Source: Neostapfia colusana (Eukaryota > Streptophyta > Magnoliopsida > Poales > Poaceae). From it: a DNA stretch of 64,000 nt. The stretch covers positions 15,835,501 through 15,899,500 of the forward strand of contig JASWHV010000011.1 of NCBI GenBank assembly GCA_030760725.1. Direction: 5' to 3'. Below the pieces are notes generated by a model. It was not told the DNA's origin. It ran no database searches and saw only the letters and a program-made list of their open reading frames with translations. Made by a program: the position numbers and the translations under genes. This document shows, one piece after another, positions 1 to 10,296 of the stretch (the first letter of the stretch is position 1; each line of letters begins with the position of its first letter).

Positions 1-130
1 GGCTCTGGGTGCGGCGGAGGCTGGGGCGGAGGCCCAGAGATGAGGCGGCGGGGTTGGGGCGGAGGCCTAAAGTAGAGGCCTCTAACGGGGACGCCGATGG
101 TTGGGGCGGAGGCCAGCAACTAGAGTGACG
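1..130. repeat. GC-rich degenerate short repeat
   Basis: The phrase GGGGCGGAGGCC recurs four times with variable spacing in otherwise GC-rich sequence. No reading frame with recognisable protein content crosses it. It may be the edge of a repeat that continues left of the window. Confidence 0.5.
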
Positions 131-136
131 AGGATG

Positions 137-460
137 CTAAGATCGGGAGCTATTGGAGGATACTAAGAAACAAGAATGTTCCTGAAGGAAAGGAAAATAG
201 GGGAAGGAAATAGGGATATACAAAAAAAGAAACAAATCAAAGGAACAAAAATAGAGGGTAAGGAAAAATGAAAGAACATAGAAGGAAAGAAGAGAGAAAA
301 AAAGGAAGAAAAATAGAAGAAATAGAATGAAATAAAAGAAAGAAAATGGAAATAAGACAGAAGGAAAAGAAGAGAGAGAAAACAAATAAGAGAGATAAAC
401 AATAAAGAAAAAAAAGAAAAAAAGAAAGAAAAAAGATAGAAAGAAATATTAAAGAATGAG
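137..460. repeat. purine-rich (GA/A) low-complexity tract
   Basis: Over 300 bases of almost pure A and G on the plus strand (GGAAAG, AAAGAAAG runs). The open frames on the opposite strand are Phe/Ser/Leu-only shadows of this composition. It lies just upstream of the candidate TATA box and leader exon, so it may be promoter-proximal DNA, but no function can be read from it. Confidence 0.6.
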
Positions 461-470
461 TGGTAGTTAA

Positions 471-479
471 TATAAATTA
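471..479 (+). promoter_or_regulatory. candidate TATA box of the NYN-LOTUS gene
   Basis: TATAAATTA lies on the plus strand, about 130 bases upstream of the GC/CT-rich stretch that looks like a leader exon. It would place a start site near 505. The assignment depends entirely on the leader exon being real. Confidence 0.3.
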
Positions 480-599
480 TGTCTAGAGAGTACTATGAGT
501 GCGAGAACAAGTGGTGAAAATAAAAAAAGTCTTTTGTAGCGTACTGAAATAAGGTAAAAATAATCCTTTAGAGTTGAGTGTTGGATTACATGGTGCGAA

Positions 600-945
600 C
601 AGTCTCTTACCTACGCGCACGCGCCGACCTCCTCCGTTTCACCCTATTTTGTGTGCTTCCTCCTCTCACCTTTTCTTGACAAACCGACCTTCTTCTGCCG
701 GCGACTGCAGTTGATCCACCGCTGGGAGGGCCAGGGGAGCCACTCGCCGCACCCAAATAGCCCGATACCCTCCTGCCACCGCTGCCGCTGTCGTCGTAGC
801 TCCGTCGAATTCCTTTTCTGCCGCGCGGCCTCGATCTCTCCCGGCCTCGGAACCCGCCGGCGGTGCCGCCTCCGGACCCTCCTCCTCACCCGGCCGTTCG
901 TTACTGGTGATCCATCCGTCCGTCTGAGGCAACTGCTTTTCCTTG
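600..945 (+). other. candidate 5' non-coding leader exon of the NYN-LOTUS gene
   Basis: An abrupt change to GC-rich, CT-rich sequence (TCCTCC, CCGCC runs) is typical of grass 5' leaders. It ends at CCTTG followed by GTAAGC, a strong donor at 946, after which composition falls to AT-rich intron-like DNA. A 112-codon plus-strand frame (651-989) runs through the donor and resembles no protein I know, so I treat the exon as untranslated. The acceptor would be the CAG at 41425-41427. Both exons are on the same strand and the DNA next to each is low-copy in appearance. The left boundary is approximate. It could instead belong to an unrelated transcript. Confidence 0.45.
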
Positions 946-1149
946 GTAAGCACCGATTCATCCGGCTCATGCTTAATTTTGCGATGTAGGCAATCGATTG
1001 CCTTCGATCGGTTCCCACCTTGGTACAATCCGCTGGCCGCTGCAAACTCGGTTGGTGTTTCTTGTGCCTGGTGTGATCCGTAGGGTTGTTGCTACCTAGG
1101 GATTCTTCGCTTTCCTCGCTTGGCGACAGGGGATGCAGTGGCAATGACC

Positions 1150-1885
1150 CCCCTGCGCATCTAGGATTTGTGTTGAGGTTGGTTGTCTTTGGTGTTTTTA
1201 GTACTAGCAGTTAGAAGCATGGTTGTTCTGCCGTCTGTGGCTCTGTCCCTGATGACGGCATGATCTGCGCGGTCATGTGGGGACATAATTTGATATGTGC
1301 ACTTTTTGCAAGTAAATCTCTTGTATATACTCTCTGATTTTTAATTTCTGACGTTGAGACAACATTTCTAGTTCATTTTCATCTAATAGTGTTGTCATAA
1401 TGACATCAATAAAAAACCGGAGCGAGTATGTAAGAGCATGATTCCTTTGGATGGTTCAACTTTGCGCATAATCGATGGCATGGTAAGGTTATGGGGCGTC
1501 TTGGGGGAATAAAAATCTTACTTTTGGTTGCTTAAGCATATTTCAGCTATATGCATAATTGCATATTAGTCGCATAGAGGTTTAGGGCTGTTAACAGCTA
1601 ATGTAGATATGGAGTATCTTTGAGTTATTATGTTCCGTCAGTTAATTTTGCATGTAAAATATGGCTACATAATAAAATACATGATGTATCATGGAGGAAA
1701 AACTGCTTGCAAAAATAGTAGTTCATTCAATTTGTGGGTCTGCATCTTCTAACGCCATAAATCGGTTGCTGTTGTGACGTTTTTGCTTAGTTGTTTCCTT
1801 TGATTCCAATTGTGTTCTACAGTTACATTCCTGTTTCATATTAATTCAGTTCATTGGACAGTGCAATTAGTGTAACCACTAAACA
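1150..1885. other. AT-rich intron-like spacer
   Basis: No open frame of note, no terminal repeat and no similarity to other parts of the window was seen. Composition fits the proximal part of a plant intron. Confidence 0.5.
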
Positions 1886-2016
1886 CAAACAACAACAACA
1901 ACAACAACAAAAAATCCTTTGTCCCATGCATGTTGGGTAGGCTAGACATGAAACCCAACAATTTTTCTTTTTATTTTTTAAATGAAGTAAAAGAGAGGAA
2001 GAGATTAAGAGTAACA
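1886..2016 (-). mobile_element. SINE-like fragment with (TTG)n tail, copy 1
   Basis: Read on the minus strand it has TTTACTTCATT, then TTGGGTTTCATGTCTAGCC, then CCAACATGC.TGGGA, and ends in a (TTG)n tail; on the plus strand the tail appears as AACAACAAC at 1888-1912. A second copy in the opposite orientation is at 44110-44218. TTG-tailed SINEs (Au-like) are known in grasses. No convincing pol III A/B boxes were found, so this may be a 3' fragment. Confidence 0.5.
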
Positions 2017-2335
2017 AAAAAATTAAGATTCTGGCACATGAATTGTTAATTTCCATGCAGTGCTATCATGAATGAAGTCTCTAGATCATTGTTATTAAGG
2101 CGGTAAGGCAACATAAGGCGACCGACCCCCTTTTTACCTTTTAAGCGATAAGGCGTAAGGCGAGACGACACCTTAGTAATATACTAATATATAAATCTAA
2201 AAAAATGAAGAAATTTCAAATTGATGAGGATAAAAGTAGTAATTAGCAAATAGAAGTAGTTCAACATAAGCCAACATAATAGACTAAAAGTCCAACATAA
2301 AACTTCCATGATCTCATCTCTCAAACTCTCAAGTC

Positions 2336-2425
2336 TCAATATCCATCGTCAAACTCATCGGGAATTCTAGGATTATTTTCTTCTCCACCATCATCTCCAC
2401 CCGAATCTTCATCACTATCAGTCAC
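2336..2425 (-). pseudogene. C-terminal remnant of a transposase-like protein (possibly hAT)
   Basis: A minus-strand frame of 29 codons ends at 2336 and is strongly acidic: it contains SDEDSGGDDGGEENN and ends in FDDGY. This is the style of acidic C-terminus seen on some plant hAT transposases. It is cut at its N-terminal side by the start of LTR-P at 2428. The flanking repeated AAGGCG motifs (2098-2162) may be its terminal DNA. The family call is weak. Confidence 0.25.
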
Positions 2426-2427
2426 AT

Positions 2428-4562
2428 TGTAACACCCTCAAATTCATTTTCATGCATTGCACACATTTTTTCTTGTAGAGAAACATTATAAAAGAAGTAG
2501 AAATGGAGAAAGAATTATAGAATGGAGAAAGAACCATAGAAATGGAGAAAGAACCATAGAGATGGAGGAATGAACCATAGAGATGGAGGAATGAACCATA
2601 GAGATGGAGGAATGAACCATAGAAATGGAGGAATGAACCATAAAAATGGAGGAAGAACCATAGAAATGGAGGAAGGAACCATAGAAATGGAGGAAAAACC
2701 TCAAAAATGGAGAAGAGAATATAAAAATGGAGAATGAGGCATAGAAATGGAGAAGGGCAATGTAGAAATGGAGAATGGGACATAGCAATGGAGAGTGGAA
2801 TGTAGAAAATGGAGAGGAGAATGTAAAAATGGAGAATGGGACATAGAAACGGAGAGGAGAATGTAGAAATGGAGCAAGTGACATAGAGATGGTGAGGAAT
2901 GGAAAAAAGATAGCTGAAATGAGCCATTCCCAAATTTTCCCCAAAATTTCTAAATTCTCCAATTCCCCAAAAGGGGAATTTCCACACATTTTGGGGATAA
3001 AATCCTCAAGGCTGCCGCACCACAAGAGATAAGTTTGTTAAGATCCAAAAAAATTGAATAGGGCTCTTATTTGAGCTCCAATTGGAGTAGGACCCCTCTT
3101 TTTCCCCCTTATAAATATAACCCCCACCCCCTTGGCCGACCCCTCTCCTTTTTGGTCGTCCCCCCTGCTGCCAAACCCCCTTCCTTGCTGCCAAATCGCC
3201 AAATTCCCCCCTTGCCGGAATTTGGCCGCTGTCGAGCTCCGTCGAGCCCCACCGTCGCCGGAAAAGAAGCCCGACGATCTGTCCTACCCTAATCTCCCAT
3301 AGAAAAATTCCTCACTGCTGCCATTGCTAGGAGGAAGGCCCTGCCACCAAAAGAAAGTGAGGTAGGTCACCATTACCCATCTTACGACGTCGCCGCTGTT
3401 TCTACGCATCCGTTTTCTTCGCCTCCTTCGAGCAAAAACTTCTACATGTGGACAGATCTTGTTTTGGTCGATTTTTGACGGTGGAATTGATCTAGATCTT
3501 GAGTCAAAATCATCACCACGTCCACACTTGATCCCTACACCCTTGTTCATCATAAAACCCCATGAAAGCCTGTTAAAACATGCAAGAACACGTAAAACTG
3601 GTTTAATAAAACAACACCATAGGATTTGCATTCATCTACCCCATTGCATCTTGAGTAAAGTTTGTGCATGATGATTGATTGCTTTTAGTTTTGTATGTGC
3701 GTGATCATGAGTAGAAGGACAAGATCAAGAGGCCATCTACGAGGATCTACAGCATCAAGATTTTGAGACGCTCGAACAACAAGAACCACGGGAGCAAGGC
3801 AAGTGCCCCTTGACCATATTGATCCCATGTTTTTGAAACTGTTTTGTTCGCGAAAACTCGTATGCTTGAGTCAACTTGATGGGACACCCTTTTATAGGAG
3901 TTTACTAGTTTTGTTAACCATGCTTGTCGCCAGAAAAGTTGATGAGTTGGGTATGGTCGTTTTTCCTTTTTGCTTTGCTTAATTAACGGGATACGGGAAG
4001 CTGAATTAAAACATGGTTAGCTACTGCACTCATATGAATAATGATGATGAGAACTTGATGATGTTAATGAGCATGGAATCGGGGAGATCTAGGCAAGCTT
4101 GGTTCGTGGATGTTACTGAATGAGATGGTGGTTTACTTGCCGTAGATCTAAGGACGGGTTCATGCCAGCATATGCCAGGAAAACAGTGCCACCACAAGGC
4201 CGAATATGGGTGCGGCTTAGCTGACTAATTAGGTGTGTTGCTAGCTTGTTATGGACCGTGGATGGCGCGGGGAATGAGAGTCGAGAAGGACTGCCCTGGG
4301 AACTGCATGGCACAAAAGGGGGCCCGTGGGTGGGAGAATGGTGATTCGAGCCTGCCGGTAAAACCTCAGTGAGTCCATACATCTAGTAGCCCCTTGGTAA
4401 AGGCTATTTTGTGATCTCTTGGCCATACACCGACGGTTGTGTACTGGTATAATGGAGGTTCTGCACTCGCCGACGGGTGACGAAATCACGAACTTGTGGG
4501 TAAAGTGGTGCCACCTCTGTAGAGTGTAAAACTATCATGATAGCCGTGCTTCCGGTCACAAG
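2428..4562 (+). mobile_element. LTR-P: 5' part of a TGTAACACCC-type LTR, outermost element of the nest
   Basis: It starts TGTAACACCCTC and matches the solo LTR at 58753-61760 almost throughout: the region around TTATAAAT, the block telling 'TTTTGACGGTGG', and the block with CATATGAATAATGATGATG. It stops at CACAAG (4562), where the Tek-A LTR begins. The last ~740 bp of the family LTR (equivalent to 61024-61760) are missing here, lost with the deletion at 32092. A TATA box, CTTATAAATATAACC, is at about 3107-3121 on the plus strand, which sets the orientation. No internal region of this element remains. Confidence 0.75.
2515..2890 (+). repeat. 21-bp minisatellite inside LTR-P
   Basis: The unit GAACCATAGAGATGGAGGAAT is repeated with small changes; the most regular copies run from about 2560 to 2700. 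The sister LTR at 58753 has only a single unit-like stretch at 58820-58860, so the array expanded in this copy. The long minus-strand frames over it (Ser/Phe/His repeats) are artefacts of the repeat. Confidence 0.8.
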
Positions 4563-5729
4563 TGTCACACCCGGTTTCTCTAAAGAGCAACCGAGTGAAT
4601 ATCACATGTATGCCAGGATCATTTTCTCATACATGTGACAACAAATAGTGAAGCATCATTATATTACAAGTCAAGTGTTCGAATATAAATAAGTCTTACA
4701 TAGCATACGTCTCGATGGACGATAATAAGTTCATGACATGTAAATAAAACAACAACGGAATATAAATCTTGTGGGCTCCGTCATAGGCGTTGCCCGGGAA
4801 ACTCCGTGAACCTAGAATCCTTCCTCGGGACCAAAGTCTTGGTCATTAAACACCACATCATTCTTTTGACCTGAGCAGCAATATAAACCAACAAAACAGC
4901 AAGTTTGAGTACCGTGGGTACTCAACAAGTGTGGGAAAGTTATGTCATGTATGGCTAGAGCAAGCATAGGTTGAACTCATGGTTAAAGCACTACACAATT
5001 AATACCTATTACCTTAGCTTATTAAGCACCTACAATACTACATAGGTGAAATGGTCCCAATCTCCCAACCCATCAAAATCAAGTAACCATAACATCATTT
5101 CCAATGTTAAGCTCCCCACTTAACATCCTCAACTTCCAAACTCAACATCCTCTAATCATGAATAAGTCCAAGCCGCTCTTGACCGTGAGCACGACTGTCA
5201 TGACAGTTTTGACTCTGCAGAGTTTGCACCACTGTACCCACATGTAGTGATTTCATCCCCCATTGCCGGTGGACTAAAAGAACCTCCATTATGCCAGTGG
5301 CCGCGAACCACATTCACACTTCCCAGGTGTGTAGCCAGGAGATCACTACGAAACCTTTACAAAGGGATTCCCGACGAGCGTGGGCCCACTGAGGTTTCAC
5401 CCCTAACAGCATACAAGAGGCTCCAACCCCGCTGCAGTGGCCCCCTCTTGAGCCTTGCGGTTCATACGGTAGTCCAGATGACACCTATTCCCCGCACCAT
5501 CCAACACACCCATACTACGCTGGGGATACACCTAATTAATTGGCCAAGCTGCCCCATCTCAGCATGTGGTAGGCACGGTAAAGCCAGATTACATGCTCTA
5601 TGAACCGGTCCTTAAGATCCAGGCAAGTACGAAAACACAAACCCGAGTCTCGTGCACCCAGCACCAACCAAATCATCTAACTTGTCTCGATCCCTACCTC
5701 TACATAACTCATAATATCTCATTCAAGAG
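4563..5729 (-). repeat. Tek-A 3' LTR, outer part
   Basis: It begins TGTCACACCCGG and is collinear with the solo LTR at 36010. It is interrupted at AAGAG (5725-5729), the target duplicated by Tat-A, and resumes at 22186. Both parts together give an LTR of about 3.44 kb, against 3.54 kb for the related solo LTR. Confidence 0.9.
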
Positions 5730-6795
5730 TGTCAAAGTGTGTGGTCGACACTTCCCCCGGACCTGCTCTGGGCAACCCGCGGAGGTTCTTTTTCGGAGGG
5801 GCTAGTCGCTTGCGGAGAGCTTAAGCGTTAGGGACGAGTGAGGGAGAAGCTTGACACGACGAGTTTTACGTGGTTCAGGCCGCCGGAGCGTAAAACCCTA
5901 CGTCCACGGTGAGCAGAGGTGCTCGCTGTATTGCTTGCTGCCCAGAACCGGAGTCCTGAGCTTGAGGGTGAGTGATGTATAGGGTGCGAGTTGCTGGAGT
6001 ACGAACCCTTGCTAACGTCGCCTACCTGAGCCTTTTATAGTCCAAGGCTCGTGTGGCTTACAAGGGGGGCCCGGGACCCGACAGGTGGTCCCGGGGAGAT
6101 TGCCTGCTGACTATCGTATCCGCAGTTATGTCGGTAGTTGTCTCTGGCGAAGGCTTCCGAGTCTTCGTTCTGCCGCCCTGCCCATGCCGCAAGCTAGTCG
6201 TAGTGGTTGATGACGGCGGGAGCGGCAGAGGATGTCATGTCGCTGTGTTTATTGGCGGGTAGACTCTGACACGGCGCGGATGCGACTGGGCGCAACGGCA
6301 CCTGACAGAGGCGTGCTCAGCGTCTTGGGAAGGCGCGGGCCTGGAATACCTTGTACGGGCAAGGTATGGTGTGTCTTTACGCCAGCTGCCTACCGCGCGG
6401 GGGCAGGCAGCGCCGTCCTGCTGGCCACATGGCGGGACCGGAGCTCTCCTCTGAGGAGAGGGAGGTCCGGCCCCGCGGGGCACGTGGAGCCTTCGGAGCT
6501 CTCCCCACGGAGGGGGGAGGTCCGGCTTCTGTCGGCCACGTGGCGGGCCCGGAGCTCTCCGCTGAGGAGAGGGAGGTCCGGCCCCGCGGGATACGTGGCG
6601 CCTTCAGAGCTCTCCCCGCGGAGGGGGGAGGTCCGGCTGCTGCTGGCCACGTGGCGGGCCCGGAGCTCTCCTCTGAGGAGAGGGAGGTCCGACCCCGCTG
6701 GACACGTGGCACCTTCGGAGCTCTCCCTGCGGAGAAGGGCGAGATCCTTAGGCATTTTCCCGTGCGGGGGGTACCCCATATCGAGGGTACCGACA
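5730..6795 (-). repeat. Tat-A 3' LTR
   Basis: Plus-strand ends are TGTCAAAGTGTG and GGGTACCGACA. Read in element orientation, U3 carries a CACGTG-type array (6425-6710) followed by CTATAAAAGG (6031-6040, minus), then R/U5. It is closely similar to the copy at 21104-22180. Confidence 0.92.
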
Positions 6796-6811
6796 GTGGC
6801 CCCCGGGCCCA
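6796..6811 (-). other. Tat-A polypurine tract
   Basis: On the minus strand the DNA directly upstream of the 3' LTR reads TGGGCCCGGGGGCCAC, the expected plus-strand primer. The same motif borders the LTRs of Tat-B (15666) and Tat-C (31818). Confidence 0.75.
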
Positions 6812-7213
6812 TCTCGGGGGAGGTAGCGAGCCCGAGGTGGGCCCTCCGTCTCTTCTGTTCCGCGCACTTTTTCTAAGTCCCGCGTTGACCGTTGCCGGAG
6901 CACGAACAGTCACGGGATCGTGGGAGCGTGCACCCACTTGATGGTTGCTTTTACTGCGGCGGTTCCCAAGGCTGCCACTTCTGCATGTTACGGCGCTTTT
7001 TTCGGGAACCGCCGAAGCGTCTTGCTGGCTCGTCTCCTAGGGAGACTGACTTCTTGGCCCACCGCCTCAGCTGGACGACCCGGATCCACTTGTCATCGGC
7101 GCTCGATCTTGTAGCTGAAGCGGTTGCCCACGCGGCGTATTCGAAGAGTTTCAAATCGCTTGGAATCACACCTGGGAAGTGCGAAGGGAAGCCGCAACGC
7201 GGGTAGGCTCCCC

Positions 7214-7220
7214 TTATATG
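7214..7220 (+). promoter_or_regulatory. candidate antisense TATA box in Tat-A
   Basis: TTATATG sits 52 bases upstream of the ATG of the plus-strand ORF, in CCCCTTATATGACTTCC. It could drive a transcript antisense to the retroelement. Tat-E has a comparable arrangement at 50831. Confidence 0.35.
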
Positions 7221-7271
7221 ACTTCCCGGCGCTTGCACCTTCCTTGAGTCCCTGCGGCCTTGTCTTCTACC

Positions 7272-7739
7272 ATGGCTTCTAACCCGCCTTCGGAGGAGGA
7301 GCGCGCTCGATCTCCTCTGACGGCGGCGTCTACGCCGAATCAGGGATCCAGGGAGCCTGCGCACCCTGCTTCTGGAGATGGCGCCCCCAAGAGGCCTCAG
7401 GTTCATCATCCCGACGGGACTCTTCTTGAGCGACGACAGGCTGAAGGTTCTTAGGCGTTGCGTCCTCCCTCCTCAGGCGGTGGAGTCTCCGAGGAAACTG
7501 TTGATGCGTCGAGGAAGGCTTCGAGCGGGGGAGTCTCCAAGGGAACTGCTGACGCGCCGAGGAGGGCTTCAGGCGGAGGAGTCTCCAAGGAAACTGTTGA
7601 AGCGCCGAGGAGGACTTCAGGCGGTGGAGAAGCTGCTGAAACGGCGGAGGGGGCTTCAGGAGCATCCCCTGCTCCGTCAGTTCAAGCGACTGCGGGGCAG
7701 CTGTTGGCGGCGACAGCGGGCTCTAGCGGCCCTTGATGA
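7272..7739 (+). pseudogene. Tat-A antisense ORF (aORF), broken
   Basis: An ATG in a good context (TACCATGGC) opens a frame antisense to gag-pol: MASNPPSEEERARSP..., 60 codons to a TAG at 7452-7454. The same frame then continues for 94 codons to a stop at 7737-7739, with four 16-residue repeats. An AATAAA lies at 7936-7941. Antisense ORFs between integrase and the 3' LTR are known in Tat-lineage elements; their function is not established. This one is short, lacks the N-terminal domain seen in Tat-E, and is split by a stop. Confidence 0.5.
7476..7667 (+). repeat. 48-bp in-frame repeat in the Tat-A aORF
   Basis: Four units of 48 bp encode variants of GGGVSKETVEAPRRAS. The fourth unit is the most diverged (GGGEAAETAEGASGAS). 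The length is a multiple of three, so the frame is kept. Confidence 0.8.
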
Positions 7740-8099
7740 CAGCGGCCCTTGCGCTGGTGGTGGCCGAGGTGATCCCCGCGCTCGAGTCGCAGAGCGGGAG
7801 AACGCCGCCAGGGCTGAAGTCGGGGACGTGGCCGCTCTTGTAGCTTCTAGGTTCTGGATGTGCAAGGGGGACCCTAGGACTCTTCTCTTTATTTTTTCTT
7901 TTTATCGAGTCTGTAGTCCAGCTCATGGAGCCATGAATAAATAGACTCTTGTGACCCTTTGTGTCTGTGATGCTTTTGTCTTCTTCTTGGTTTCGCCTGG
8001 CCGAGCCCTTAGCTCCGCAAGGTACTCAGAGACCTTCACCAACCTCGAAGCTCTGTACAGACACCTTCCCTGGGTCCTTATTGTATTGAGGACCCCGGA

Positions 8100-8400
8100 G
8101 GTCTCTGGAGCTCGCCCCATGGGGATGGGGGGGGTCCGGATGCGTCGGCCACGTGCCGGGCCCGGAGCTCCCCTCTAAGGGGAGGGAGGTCCGGCCCCGT
8201 GGGACACGTGGAGCCTCCGGAGCTTACCCCTGAGTAGGGGGCGAGACCCAGCTCTGCCGGCCACGTGGCGGGTCCGGAGCTACCCGCTGAGTAGGAGGGG
8301 GGCTCCGACCCCGCCAGATACGTGGGGCCTTCTGAGCCTGCCCCTGCGGAGGGGGCGGGGTCCGGATCTCTCGGTCTTGCGCGGTCCCGTAGCAGCCCCC
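8100..8400 (-). repeat. internal LTR-like CACGTG repeat block of Tat-A
   Basis: Between the aORF and integrase the sequence repeats the GGCCACGTGCCGGGCCCGGA / GGGACACGTGGAGCC phrases of the LTR U3 array. This suggests the array spread from the LTR into the 3' untranslated region, or the reverse. Confidence 0.7.
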
Positions 8401-8998
8401 TGGTAGGTGTGGCCAATTGCTCGGGTACTCCTACCATACTCCTGCGGGGTGTCAAGGCCGAAGGGTCCTGCACACAAATAAGGGAAACGTAATTCTCCCT
8501 GGGGCTCTCCCCCTCCCGATCTCATAGTCTTATTTGGCTTACGATCCTGATCCGGTGCACGGTGCTTGGGAACCTTAGTGCGCGACATGCCGGGGGCTTG
8601 GGGCCCCCTGGCCATCGGCAGGTACCTCAAACGCGACCGTCCCAGGCAAGATAGCAAATGCCGACTAGAGGCGAGAATGGGAAAAGGGGACCGAGTGTAT
8701 GGTGTACATACCCAGGAGGTGCGGTTATAAAAATTAATACGTAATTTAAATAAGCACAAGGGAAGAGCAAAGTAGGACATGTTCTTTCCCTATAAACTCC
8801 CATAGGAGGAAGACAGGCTAAACATGGAGGCAGCGACCCGCCCCATTAAAAAGGGAAGCAAGACTCTACGCGCTTAGGGTCGATTCCAGGCCAAGCTAAA
8901 CGTAGTCCTGGACCGTCCCCTGAGACCTAGCTGCTCCGAGCGCTGTTCCTGGACTCCATGGGATCTATTAAAAAAGAAGAGACTGCCCTACTATTGCT

Positions 8999-10279
8999 CT
9001 AAGGGTAGAACTTACGGAGGTGTTCGATGTTCCAGGGGCTCGGGAGCGGATCCCCATCCTCGGTGGAAAGGCGTACGCACCCGGGGCGGCACACTTTCGT
9101 GACTCGGAAGGGGCCTTCCCAGCCGGGGGAGAGTTTGTGGGTCCCTTCGCGAGAAAGTATGTGCCGCAACACCGAGTCGCCTTCCTGCAGCTCCCGGACG
9201 CGCACAGACCTTTGGTGGTAGCGCCGGAGCGCTTGTCTGTATCGTGCATTGCGGAGCGCTGCATGTAACCGGACCTCGTCGATGAGGTCGAGGTCTTCAC
9301 GCCGGAGGTTGTCCTGCGCGGCTTCGTCGTAAGCTCGGACACGGTGAGACTTCATGGTGATCTCTGTGGGAAGCACAACCTCGGCTCCGTACACCATGAA
9401 GAAGGGTGTCTCTTCGGTGGCCCGGCTCTGGGATGTCCGGTTAGCCCATAGTATGCTCGGAAGCTCGTCCACCCACTTGGCGCCATGTTTCTTCAAGCCA
9501 TCATAGGTGCGGGTCTTGAGGCCCCGAAGAATCTCGGCGTTGGCCCTCTCAATCTGTCCGTTGCTCTTTGGGTAAGCAACGGAGGCGTAGCACACCTGGA
9601 TACTGAGGTCTTCGCAGTATTCTTGGAACGCTGCGCTGGTGAACTGGGTCCCGTTGTCAGTGATGATTCTGTTCGGGACCCCAAACCGGCAGACGATGGA
9701 CTTGATGAATTTTACTGCGGACTGCTTGTTGATGGTGACGACGGGTGTGGCTTCCGGCTAATTGGTGAACTTGTCAACGGCTACGTAGAGGTACCGGAAC
9801 CCCCGACGGCTCTGGGGAATGGTCCCAGGATGTCCAACCCCCATACGACGAACGACCATGAGGGCGGGATCATCTGTACCGCCTGAGTCGGTGTATGAAT
9901 CTGCTTGGCGTGGAACTGGCACGCCTTGCAGCTCTCAACCAGCTTGACAGCATCCTGGAGTGCTGTCGGCTAGTAGAAGTCATGCCAGAAGGCTTTACCG
10001 ACAAGCGTGCGCGAGGAAGAGACTCCCACATTCGCCTCCATGGATCTCAGCGAGCAAGTCGCAGCCTTCCCCCTGGGTTATGCACCGCAATAGGACATGG
10101 TTGGCGCCACGCCGGTAGAGATCCCCTTCTACCAGCGCGTATCTCTTAGCCATGCGCACGATCCGTTCAGCGGATACACGTTCATCAGGGAGGATGTTAT
10201 CTTTCAAGTAGTCCCGGATCTCCGTGATCCATGCATCGGGTCTGACTTGAGCTTCTGGATCTTGTGCGCTGGGTTGCAC
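8999..10279 (-). pseudogene. Tat-A integrase
   Basis: Read on the minus strand from 10279: the N-terminal zinc-binding region (RYALVEGDLYRRG..., then FWHDFY, with CKACQ at about 9915-9930), the catalytic core with DKFT, ITDNGTQFTS (second Asp present) and NGQIERAN (Glu present, near 9545), and a C-terminal tail ending HLRKFYP. The core acidic residues are intact. Two Trp positions are stop codons: TAG at 9970-9972 after FY, and TAG at 9758-9760 after DKFTN. Integrase would insert the cDNA copy into the genome. Here it cannot be made full length. Confidence 0.85.
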
Positions 10280-10296
10280 GGAGTCCCCAGTGACGC

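Noticed and set aside
137..402. Two minus-strand ORFs rich in Phe, Ser and Leu
   Set aside because: They translate a purine-rich low-complexity tract; no domain, start context or codon pattern of a gene.
2418..3025. Minus-strand ORFs of 179 and 189 codons with SFLHFYG-type repeats
   Set aside because: They are translations of the 21-bp minisatellite in LTR-P.
3006..3671. Possible small genes near 3071-3671 with GC-rich leader-like sequence
   Set aside because: The same segment occurs at 59590-60100 in LTR-P2, so it is the transcribed part of an LTR, not a host exon.
6232..6941. Several long overlapping ORFs on both strands in the Tat-A LTR (also near 15000, 19500, 21700, 31500 and 59000)
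   Set aside because: GC-rich tandem repeats lack stop codons in many frames. The same ORFs recur in each LTR copy, in all frames, with no protein-like content.
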